A stretch of DNA of 23,886 nt from Candidatus Gastranaerophilales bacterium (GTDB lineage: Bacteria; Cyanobacteriota; Vampirovibrionia; Gastranaerophilales; Gastranaerophilaceae), in NCBI GenBank assembly GCA_944323495.1, contig CALUSZ010000188.1, positions 1 through 23,886 on the forward strand, in the 5' to 3' direction. Made by a program: the position numbers and the translations under genes. The notes below the pieces were generated by a model that saw nothing but the letters and a program-made list of their open reading frames with translations, did no database searches and had not been told where the DNA came from. How positions within the stretch are numbered: the stretch's first letter is position 1; every line of letters begins with the position of its first letter. Shown in pieces: positions 16,719-23,886 of this stretch.

Positions 16719-17531
16719 ATGGCTAATAAAAAAATCGGATTCATCGGAGCAGGAAAAATGGCAAGCGCGATTATTAAGGGACTTATTAAATCGAATTTTG
16801 CCAAATCAGAAGATATTACTGCAACTCAAGCAGAAATCGACCAGTTGGAAGAAAAATCTAAAGCATTAGGTATTGAAGTTATTGCAGATAATAAAATTCT
16901 TGCACAAAAATCTGACGTTATTTTTATTGCAGTCAAACCTAATCAGGCATTAGAGGTTTTAAAAGAAATAAACCCTTATATTACTGCCAAAAAACTTATT
17001 GTATCAATAGCTGCCGGAGTAAGATTAGAGAAACTTGAATCAAATCTCCCTTCAAATACGCGCGTAATCCGTGTTATGCCAAACACTCCCATGCTTGTCG
17101 GAGAAGGAATGAGCGGAATGATTGGCGGAAAGGGAGTTACAAAAGATGATTTGGATTATATCTATAACCTGCTTTCTACCATAGGTAAATGTATTATTGT
17201 TGATAATGAGGCTCAGATGGATATAGTAACAGCCATTTCAGGTTCCGGCCCGGCTTTTTACTACAAAGTCATAAACGAAATAGCACGCGCGGGCGAAAAA
17301 CTCGGTCTGGATTACGAAAAATCACTGCTTTTGAGTATCCAGACAGCAATCGGTTCTGCTAAAATGGCTTTGAATAGAGAAATCCCAATGGAGGAGTTAA
17401 TCTCAAACGTTGCAACAAAAGGCGGATGTACACGTGTAGGTGTTGATTGTATGAACAATAACAATACCGAAAAACTTTTCTATGATGTTATCAAATCTAC
17501 AACAGAGAAAGCTCACGCCCTCGGAGAATAA
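16719..17531 (+). CDS. proC: Pyrroline-5-carboxylate reductase
   Basis: 270 aa, the usual length. It reduces 1-pyrroline-5-carboxylate to proline with NAD(P)H, in the cytoplasm. The dinucleotide-binding GFIGAGKMASAI is at residues 7-18, VIRVMPNTP near 113 and SGSGPAF near 172, followed by the helical dimerisation domain. The family's conserved loop, commonly V(T)SPGGTT, reads VATKGGCT here, with Lys in place of Pro and Cys in place of the first Thr. A GAGGGG Shine-Dalgarno lies 8 nt before the ATG. A TATAAT at 16638-16643 may be its -10, with a weak -35. It is divergent from rpmH. Confidence 0.95.
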   Translation: MANKKIGFIGAGKMASAIIKGLIKSNFAKSEDITATQAEIDQLEEKSKALGIEVIADNKILAQKSDVIFIAVKPNQALEVLKEINPYITAKKLIVSIAAGVRLEKLESNLPSNTRVIRVMPNTPMLVGEGMSGMIGGKGVTKDDLDYIYNLLSTIGKCIIVDNEAQMDIVTAISGSGPAFYYKVINEIARAGEKLGLDYEKSLLLSIQTAIGSAKMALNREIPMEELISNVATKGGCTRVGVDCMNNNNTEKLFYDVIKSTTEKAHALGE

Positions 17532-17592
17532 ATGAAAAGTTAATGTCTACAATTTTTATAGCGCCAACTGTGACCGGAGCTTATTAAATAAA

Positions 17593-19719
17593 TCAGGTTC
17601 GTTTATATAAACAAGCTTCTAATATTTTGAACTCTTTATCCGCATTTAATGTAAATCTATCAAATCGCTTAACTAAAAGCCATGAAGGATAACCATCAAT
17701 CGGGATTAAGAGTTCATTTTTCTGTGATTTAAATTTTAAAACATTTGGCAGATTATTAATTCTAAGTTCAATATTCAGCGGCTTTTCGGATTCATATTTT
17801 ATATATAGTAAATCTGCATCTCTTGGCGTAATTGTATCAGAAACTTTTATCTCATTTTCTGCTGTCTGAAGTTTTGTTTTTACCTGCATCATTTTTAGTG
17901 AGCTGATTGAGGCTCCCCAAACATCCGGTAAAAATCCTGCGTCCTTAAGCCCGATAATATTATCAAGTTCATCAAGATACTCTAGAGAAGAAGTATTATT
18001 ATTTTTTACAAGAATAATGCCACTTTTACATTTTTTTGATTGATACATTCCCGATAAAAATATCCAACGGTATATGGCATTAATTCTTAACGACAATGTT
18101 ACATTATCAAAGTATGCAGGATAGTTTGAAACATATATACAGCCCGGAGGACATTTAATAATATTTTGTAATGCCTCGTGTGTTTGAGCGGTATTTACAA
18201 TATTATAGAATGATGTGTAAGCAATAGCCGGTTTTCGTTGTACATAGTAATAGTTCATACCATGGTTATTTAAATCTAAAAAACTTTCATTTATGCCGCA
18301 TAATTTTTGAACTGCTATATAATCAAACTCCTGTAAGGACTTATTTCCACCGGAAGCTTTTATCTCTTGCTGAATACGGTAATTTTTGTACGAGATATTA
18401 ATAAACAGCGAGAAGAAAAATAATATTAATAAAAAGTTGAAAATAGTATAAAATTTGGATTTCTGTAAATACAAGATATAAGGTGCAATTACAACCAGAA
18501 AAGCAATTGAAATACTGGAAGCTCTTGGAACAAAATTGGAAGCATCAATCCTTCCCAGTGCATAGTTTAGAACCAGACAAGCTAATATTATGGAATATAT
18601 TGCTAAAAAACGTATCTTTTTATTTGGTGAAACCAAAAGCAAATTAATCATATAAGGAACAGCAAAAAATATCATCAAAGACACAATTAATTTTACCGGA
18701 TTCAAATGCGAAGGAAAATTATTACCAAATGCATAGAGGTTTGAAGATATATAGTATCTTGATTTTTCAAGATAAGAGATTATTTCATCGGAGGCAAAAT
18801 AACATGCTGCACAGATAAAACCAATAACAGCTATAGTTCCTATAAGTTTATGTTCCCTGAACTTCTTTATCACAAGCGGAAGCATTGCAAACGAACATGC
18901 CGTTCCTAATGTAGTGTGATACACAACCATACAAAACATTGATAAACCGCATAATATAAACCAAAATTCAGGTCTGAGCTTATCATAATATTTGAGAAGC
19001 AGTACATATATTAGAACAAAAGTAATACAATGCACAGTACTGAACATGCCGGATATAAATGTTTGTATTAAACACATGAGGTTTAATAAACATATTAATA
19101 AAACACGCCGCCTAAAAATTAATACAGATAAAATAATATTAATAAAGCAAAAACCCCAATTAATCCAATATGCGCATATACGTTCCTTTTCAATGGTAAG
19201 AGTGCCGCCGAAATGTGCAGCTATCCAGGAAGGAAGAATATCCATATAACCATGTACAAGCATTATATCCTTATAATATTGCATTCCATAAACTTGATGC
19301 GCCCAGTAGGCTGCAAATTTTTCACCATAATGATGAACATCAAGATACACAATTTGCGGAAAGAAAACAATTAAAGAAATAACGCCGATAATTATTGATA
19401 AAAAGACAAACAGCTTATCGTATTTATTTATATCAATATTTAATCTTGGAATCTTAACTTTGTTGAAGAAATAAATAATATAAAACAATACAATGTACAC
19501 AGGAAAAATCCACAAATCCAAGAATTTATTATGGTTTTCAAAAATACTTGTTCCCGCATAGAAATCATTTAAATTAGAGTAACTACACCATGGCAGAAGT
19601 ATTTTATATATAATAAGGCAGACTGCAAATGCCACAAATGCTGATAAAAAAGAGTTAAATAATGTAAATTTATCTGCAATTGTACATTTCAATATGTCTA
19701 AGCATTTCAGTCTTAACAT
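17593..19719 (-). CDS. Polytopic membrane protein, GT-C glycosyltransferase-like
   Basis: 708 aa from the ATG at 19719, chosen because GGAG lies 9 nt upstream; the longer in-frame start at 19794 is deep inside the upstream gene. About 12 membrane segments fill residues 20-480, followed by a soluble C-terminal domain of about 200 residues. The first large outside loop carries DVHHYGEK (D127, E133) and then YYKDIMLVHGYMDILPSW. This placement of acidic residues and the 'y.D....hG' pattern are typical of GT-C glycosyltransferases (ArnT/PMT-like), which use polyprenyl-linked sugars. I cannot name the family. It overlaps the end of the TPR-glycosyltransferase gene by 50 nt, so translational coupling and a shared glycan pathway are likely. 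Confidence 0.72.
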   Translation of the reverse strand: MLRLKCLDILKCTIADKFTLFNSFLSAFVAFAVCLIIYKILLPWCSYSNLNDFYAGTSIFENHNKFLDLWIFPVYIVLFYIIYFFNKVKIPRLNIDINKYDKLFVFLSIIIGVISLIVFFPQIVYLDVHHYGEKFAAYWAHQVYGMQYYKDIMLVHGYMDILPSWIAAHFGGTLTIEKERICAYWINWGFCFINIILSVLIFRRRVLLICLLNLMCLIQTFISGMFSTVHCITFVLIYVLLLKYYDKLRPEFWFILCGLSMFCMVVYHTTLGTACSFAMLPLVIKKFREHKLIGTIAVIGFICAACYFASDEIISYLEKSRYYISSNLYAFGNNFPSHLNPVKLIVSLMIFFAVPYMINLLLVSPNKKIRFLAIYSIILACLVLNYALGRIDASNFVPRASSISIAFLVVIAPYILYLQKSKFYTIFNFLLILFFFSLFINISYKNYRIQQEIKASGGNKSLQEFDYIAVQKLCGINESFLDLNNHGMNYYYVQRKPAIAYTSFYNIVNTAQTHEALQNIIKCPPGCIYVSNYPAYFDNVTLSLRINAIYRWIFLSGMYQSKKCKSGIILVKNNNTSSLEYLDELDNIIGLKDAGFLPDVWGASISSLKMMQVKTKLQTAENEIKVSDTITPRDADLLYIKYESEKPLNIELRINNLPNVLKFKSQKNELLIPIDGYPSWLLVKRFDRFTLNADKEFKILEACLYKRT

Positions 19720-21154
19720 CTTCAAACACTCCGCTCCAGTCGTTAAGTTTGTGCTGCCTGAAAAGGCGTACGCTGTCGTACCAATCGCAGACATTCAAAT
19801 CGGTATGCCATCTCCAGTTCACTTCGTAGGGAAGAACTATCCAGCATGGAATCCCCATTGCTCCTGCAAGATGTGCAAGTGAGGTATCATTGCAGATTAC
19901 CAGATCCAGATTACTCAAGGCTGCAGCTGTCTGAGAAAAATCAAGCAGGTCTTTGCCTATATCAACAATGTTATTTAAATCTTTTATGTCTTCTGCACCT
20001 TCAAAAGTTTGGAAGGAATAAAACCGCGTATTTTCAATATCCATAAGCGGAATAAAAGCCCGGGCGGGAATAACTCTATCTTGATCATAATAAGTATTGC
20101 CCTGCCATTTAATGCCGATTTTAAGCTTATTATTGTCAAAATATTTTTTTCTGTATTCCTCAACCATTGTTTTATCAGCATGTAAATAACCTTCTGAATG
20201 CGCAAAAACTTTTTCTCCTTTTAGTTTCAATACGTAAGGCAGGCTCAATAACGGAATGTGGTAATCAAAATCTATCTGGTCTTCAGGAATATATTTATCA
20301 ACAATTTCGTCAATTCCAAGCTGCTTATTTATTTTAAACAATGGAGAGAGCGGTTTTTGACAATAAAATATCAGCTTCCCGCATTTTTGTTTAACAATCG
20401 AAAGATAACGGGAAAACATTATAACGTCGCCGAACCCTGCTTCATAATATACAAGCAGTGTTTTATTCTTAATGTTTTTACCGTCCCATAAATTATCTTT
20501 TCTTGCCTTATTAGGGTAGGACTTGTTCATAAGTGCAAACGCAGTTTCTTTACAGAGTCTGTTTTCAAAGAGTTTAAGCCCCTTATTATAATCCTTCAGC
20601 CGCATAAGCGCAAGGGACAGAAAATAGTCAGTATCACTATCGTGAGGTCTTAACTTCTTACAAATTTTTAATGCCGATACAGCATTTTTACTCTCGCCCT
20701 CAATACTATAGAGGTGTGATAAATTAAACCACGCATCATATGAAGCAGGATTAATTCTTAATGCTCTGTCATAATATTTAATAGCCTCAGGAATATGACG
20801 CAAATTCTTGTGCGCAAGCGCAAGATTAAAGAGCAGAGAAAAATCATCAGGAAACTTCTCCATAACCTCATGTTCTCTTGCAACTATCTGCTTGTAAATA
20901 CCGGCTCTGATGTATGTCTGAAAAAGAGTTTCATAAAAATAAGCATTAGGATTTTTTTCAACAGCAAGTTCCGCCATATGAACAGCAGAAATCACATCAT
21001 TCTGCTGGAGTTTTAAAACCCCCATAAGGTTGTAAATCTCGGCATTCTCTTTATCCTGACTCAAAGCCTCCTGATAGGCATGCTCTGCGTCTTCATATTT
21101 TCCGGCTTTCTGCAAAGAAAACCCAAGCTGTATTAAATCCTCTACTTTAGGCAT
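19670..21154 (-). CDS. TPR protein with C-terminal heptosyltransferase-like (GT9-type) glycosyltransferase domain
   Basis: 494 aa. Residues about 5-205 are five to six tetratricopeptide repeats (AGKYEDAEHAYQEALSQD, IPEAIKYYDRALRINPASYDAW). Residues about 230-490 are a GT-B glycosyltransferase like heptosyltransferases: YYEAGFGDVIMFSRYL near 243, IGIKWQGN near 345 and the sugar-nucleotide segment CNDTSLAHLAGAMGIPCW (D423, H428). TPR fusions to this type of domain are common in bacteria that glycosylate surface proteins or polysaccharides; the acceptor here is unknown. AGAGG lies 3 nt and a second GAGGA about 10 nt before the ATG. It starts 41 nt after lipA. Confidence 0.9.
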   Translation of the reverse strand: MPKVEDLIQLGFSLQKAGKYEDAEHAYQEALSQDKENAEIYNLMGVLKLQQNDVISAVHMAELAVEKNPNAYFYETLFQTYIRAGIYKQIVAREHEVMEKFPDDFSLLFNLALAHKNLRHIPEAIKYYDRALRINPASYDAWFNLSHLYSIEGESKNAVSALKICKKLRPHDSDTDYFLSLALMRLKDYNKGLKLFENRLCKETAFALMNKSYPNKARKDNLWDGKNIKNKTLLVYYEAGFGDVIMFSRYLSIVKQKCGKLIFYCQKPLSPLFKINKQLGIDEIVDKYIPEDQIDFDYHIPLLSLPYVLKLKGEKVFAHSEGYLHADKTMVEEYRKKYFDNNKLKIGIKWQGNTYYDQDRVIPARAFIPLMDIENTRFYSFQTFEGAEDIKDLNNIVDIGKDLLDFSQTAAALSNLDLVICNDTSLAHLAGAMGIPCWIVLPYEVNWRWHTDLNVCDWYDSVRLFRQHKLNDWSGVFEDVKTEMLRHIEMYNCR

Positions 21155-21195
21155 AAACCTCTCTTCCTCAATATTATTTTATATGTTAACAAGAA

Positions 21196-22047
21196 TTATT
21201 TCAAGCTCTCTTCATATGATAATTTTGCCTGATAAGAACTTCTGACAAGAGGCGCTATCTGATAATTTTTAAATCCGATTTTTCGTGCAAGCTCTTTTAA
21301 ATCTTCATACTCTTCTAAAGTATAGTATTTACTAACTTCCAGATGCTTTTTAGAAGGCTGGATATACTGGCCTATTGTTACAATATCTACTCCTGCCTGC
21401 CTTAAATCCACAAGTGTTTCTTCAACTTCTTCCAAAGTTTCTCCTAATCCTATCATTAATCCGGATTTTGTTATAATAGAAGAATTCTCTTTAACATATT
21501 TTAAAACTTCAAGCGATGTAAAATAATTTCCCTGCGGGCGCGCAGTTTTGAATATTGATTTAACAGTCTCTATATTGTGGTTAAAAACATCAGGTTTTGC
21601 TTGAACAATAATATCCAGAGCCTCTTTGTTTCCTTTAAAATCCGGAGTTAAAATTTCAATTCCGGCCTTAGATATTTTTCTAATCTCCTCAACACACCTG
21701 CTAAAATGCTCCGCCCCGCCATCAGGCAAGTCATCGCGGGTAACAGATGTTATTACCGCATATTTAAGTCCCAGCTCCTTAACTGCCTCCGCAACATGTT
21801 TAGGCTCCTCCTTATCCAGAGGCGCAGGACGTGCCGGAGAAATATTACAGTAACGGCAGTTTCTGGTACATACATTGCCCATTATAAGAAAAGTGGCTGT
21901 ATGTCTGGAATAACACTCGCTCTTATTAGGACATCTGGCCCCGTCGCATACTGTATTCAAGCATTTATCCTTCAAAATTCTTCTTACGGTTTTAGTTTTT
22001 TCCGTATCTATAATCGGTCGTTTTAAATATTCAGGCAGTCTTGGCAT
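21196..22047 (-). CDS. lipA: Lipoyl synthase
   Basis: 283 aa from the ATG at 22047 (MPRLPEYLKRP), chosen because GGAG lies 7 nt upstream and it overlaps the kinase stop as TAATG; an upstream in-frame start at 22098 would add 17 residues lying within the kinase gene. Radical SAM enzyme that inserts two sulfurs into octanoyl groups on lipoyl-domain proteins. The auxiliary cluster is CDGARCPNKSEC (C34, C39, C45), the radical SAM cluster CTRNCRYC (C60, C64, C67), and the C-terminal RSSY motif that holds the auxiliary cluster serine is present. lipB and lipoate-dependent dehydrogenase genes are not in the window. Confidence 0.97.
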   Translation of the reverse strand: MPRLPEYLKRPIIDTEKTKTVRRILKDKCLNTVCDGARCPNKSECYSRHTATFLIMGNVCTRNCRYCNISPARPAPLDKEEPKHVAEAVKELGLKYAVITSVTRDDLPDGGAEHFSRCVEEIRKISKAGIEILTPDFKGNKEALDIIVQAKPDVFNHNIETVKSIFKTARPQGNYFTSLEVLKYVKENSSIITKSGLMIGLGETLEEVEETLVDLRQAGVDIVTIGQYIQPSKKHLEVSKYYTLEEYEDLKELARKIGFKNYQIAPLVRSSYQAKLSYEESLK

Positions 22048-23723
22048 TACGCTTCTCCGTTTGCTATAGGCATAAAAACTTTTACACAGAACCCGCACTC
22101 TTCATTGGAATAAAGTCTTATTTCGCCTCCCATTGCTTCTACAAGTCCTTTTACAATAAACAAACCTAATCCCGTTCCGCGGGTTGTTCTTGTAGTAGTA
22201 TCATCAACACGGGTAAATTTGTCGAACAATGTCTTTAACTTTTCCCGCGGTATGACGTCGTAATCATTTTTAACACTGACAACAAGCCGTTCACGGTCAA
22301 TTTCATAATCCAGAATTATAGGAGAATCGCCCTTAGAGTATTTAATAGCATTCTCAATAAGATTCACAAAAACCTGCTCCAGTCTGTCCATATCAGCAAA
22401 TACTTCTATTTGACATTCTTTGATATTGTTAACAATCTCTTTTCCGCTGTCATTTCTGACAAGCATAATAGAACTTTCAATTATAGAATTTATAGGCACA
22501 TTCTGCATATTAAAATTCAGCCTTGCCCCTTCAATATCAGGTATAACAAGCAAATCCTCAATCATCCGTTTCAGACGTTCTGCCTGTCTTTTAATAGTCT
22601 TAAGCGACTTAATCCTTGTCTCCTCATCAATTTCTATATCCTGCCTCAAAAGCCTTGAAGTATAGCCTTGAATACTTGTAAGCGGAGTTCTGAACTCATG
22701 GCTTACAGTATCAATCATATTTGAGCGGAACTCATTGACCTGTTTAAGCTCCTTATTCTTTTTCTTGAGCTGAATATAGGACTTGTGTATCTGGTTAACC
22801 ATTCTGTTAAACTCATTTCCGAGGAAAACAATCTCAAAAGGCGTGAAAATATTGGTCAGGAGGCGAATTCTTCTTTCGTAGTTTCCTTTTGATATCGCAA
22901 TAATTGCCTTAAAAAGCTGACGAATATTGATATACAGGTAATACGTATATAATCCTACAACAAAGAATACCGTAAGCATGGTTATAATAATCGAAAGTAT
23001 GATTTTATCACGGTTATAGTCGATTGTATGTCTTGTTACATCTTCTGTTGTATTAACTATTACAAGAACATCCGGCTCTGTTTTTTTAATATATACAAGA
23101 GGCTGGTTTTTAATATCTCCGTATATAACAGCCTTATCCTCTTCAAGTTTTTTAGGCAACTGTTTTATACTATTGTCATAGTCCTGCTGTTCATAATTAA
23201 TAGAAGCAATTAAATCCCTGCCTGCCAGCACATAAATCTGTCTTTTATCATCCGTAAGCGTCTTAAACAGGTTTTCCTGCAGATTTTTTACATCCAAAAC
23301 CGCAACCAGATATTTACCATTCCGCATAGGCCGGTCAAATACTGCATAATCATCCTGAATACTATAAACTTCATACTTAGCAAGCCCTGCCTCTTTAACA
23401 ACAGCAAGCTCCTTATAAAAAGAGAGATTTTTAATAATCGTATCGAGATATTTTTGCTCCTGCTCCGGAGAATCATAATATTCGAGTGTTGCAATAATCT
23501 GTGAAAGTTCATTATTAATAGAATGAGTAAAAACGTCAATTTCCTCGGAGACAATATTAGCAATCATAACAGCGGCAGAACGTAACTGCGCGCGGTTTGA
23601 CTGCTGGTTAATATTATTTATTATAACCCCGCTTACGGTCATTGGAATTAACACAGCAAAAAAGATTACGATAATAATCTGCTCTGCTATTTTAAGCCTG
23701 CGTTTACTAAAAAACTGAACCAT
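22047..23723 (-). CDS. Membrane sensor histidine kinase
   Basis: 558 aa. Membrane segments at about residues 15-36 and 245-267 enclose a periplasmic sensor domain of about 210 residues (Cache-like by size and pattern, not certain). A HAMP linker (about 268-325) and a coiled-coil (QLKKKNKELKQ) follow. HisKA: DTVSHEFRTPLTSIQGY with phospho-accepting H342. HATPase: NLIENAIKYS with N458, and GTGLGLFIVKGLVEAMGG from about 516. It starts 8 nt after the stop of the response regulator, with GGGGAG upstream, and its stop overlaps the lipA start. The sensed signal is unknown. Confidence 0.96.
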   Translation of the reverse strand: MVQFFSKRRLKIAEQIIIVIFFAVLIPMTVSGVIINNINQQSNRAQLRSAAVMIANIVSEEIDVFTHSINNELSQIIATLEYYDSPEQEQKYLDTIIKNLSFYKELAVVKEAGLAKYEVYSIQDDYAVFDRPMRNGKYLVAVLDVKNLQENLFKTLTDDKRQIYVLAGRDLIASINYEQQDYDNSIKQLPKKLEEDKAVIYGDIKNQPLVYIKKTEPDVLVIVNTTEDVTRHTIDYNRDKIILSIIITMLTVFFVVGLYTYYLYINIRQLFKAIIAISKGNYERRIRLLTNIFTPFEIVFLGNEFNRMVNQIHKSYIQLKKKNKELKQVNEFRSNMIDTVSHEFRTPLTSIQGYTSRLLRQDIEIDEETRIKSLKTIKRQAERLKRMIEDLLVIPDIEGARLNFNMQNVPINSIIESSIMLVRNDSGKEIVNNIKECQIEVFADMDRLEQVFVNLIENAIKYSKGDSPIILDYEIDRERLVVSVKNDYDVIPREKLKTLFDKFTRVDDTTTRTTRGTGLGLFIVKGLVEAMGGEIRLYSNEECGFCVKVFMPIANGEA

Positions 23724-23731
23724 ACTCTCCC

Positions 23732-23886
23732 CTATTCACCGAACGGAGTAAGTTTGTACCCGACATTGGTCACTGTATGAAGATATTTAGGATTCTTAGA
23801 ATCCGGCTCAATTTTATTTCTTAACGCACCCACATGCACCCTAAGCATCCTGACATCCTCGTCGCTGCTGTATCCCCATACTTCTT
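23732..23886 (-). CDS. OmpR/PhoB-family response regulator, C-terminal part only
   Basis: Cut by the window edge; the last 50 codons are visible. They read EVWGYSSDEDVRMLRVHVGA, then LRNKIEPD and YLHTVTNVGYKL, which is the end of an OmpR-type winged-helix DNA-binding domain (recognition helix plus the wing 'T.rG.GY.L', here with Asn before Val-Gly). The receiver domain lies outside. It is the first visible gene of the leftward operon and the evident partner of the kinase that follows after 8 nt. Confidence 0.94.
   Translation of the reverse strand, partial: EVWGYSSDEDVRMLRVHVGALRNKIEPDSKNPKYLHTVTNVGYKLTPFGE

Noticed and set aside
19720..19794. Upstream start for the membrane protein
   Set aside because: The added 25 residues lie wholly in the upstream glycosyltransferase gene and are neither charged nor hydrophobic in the manner of a membrane-protein start; the ATG at 19719 has GGAG upstream.
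22048..22098. Upstream start for lipA
   Set aside because: It lies within the kinase gene; the ATG at 22047 has GGAG at 7 nt, overlaps the kinase stop and gives a normal LipA length.

Overview
The window is AT-rich bacterial chromosome with low-G+C codon use, tightly packed genes and mostly core functions (gyrB, folC, proC, rpmH, lipA, a tRNA, a two-component system). The prepilin-like protein at 15168 begins with a leader ending in Ala directly before FTLAELL, an rpmH product of cyanobacterial flavour sits at 16455-16607, and an AsmA-like envelope protein implies two membranes. Together these suggest a diderm gut-type relative of the cyanobacteria (Vampirovibrionia/Gastranaerophilales, 'Melainabacteria'). 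That placement is inference from family resemblance; no database was searched.

Region by region. 1-3160: three proteins that share one N-terminal Rossmann-like module but carry different C-terminal enzymes (hexapeptide acyltransferase, TylF-like methyltransferase, class I methyltransferase), probably glycan-decorating enzymes. 3178-5961: a large AsmA-like protein transcribed toward the third of them. 5962-6168: an apparently leaderless promoter, the last 29 codons of a lost XRE regulator and a GC-rich palindrome. 6169-10998: gyrB followed after 6 nt by a four-module sulfur-trafficking flavoprotein (CoA-disulfide-reductase-like, rhodanese, TusA, DsrE2). 11130-11765: a small soluble protein resembling part of the cytoplasmic domain of FlhA. 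11777-12175: an RNA transcription unit with its own promoter, two tandem structured RNAs of unknown class, a CAU-anticodon tRNA and a terminator. 12174-13675: folC overlapping a short DtxR/MntR-type metalloregulator. 13781-15028: a SEC-C-tailed protein of unknown function. 15168-16373: the prepilin-like protein. 16455-16607: rpmH, alone. 16719-17531: proC. 17593-23886: one leftward operon-like run of response regulator (cut by the window edge), histidine kinase, lipA, TPR plus heptosyltransferase-like protein, and a GT-C-like membrane protein.

The most unusual item is the tandem RNA pair at 11823-12030. Both copies share a 7-nt acceptor-like 5' strand and 39-nt spacers with the adjacent tRNA gene, and they differ by a compensatory base-pair change in their main hairpin. 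Next are the solitary FlhA C-domain protein, the reuse of one N-terminal module in three neighbouring enzymes, and three genes that lack a Shine-Dalgarno and have a -10 box 6-7 nt before the ATG, which suggests leaderless mRNAs.
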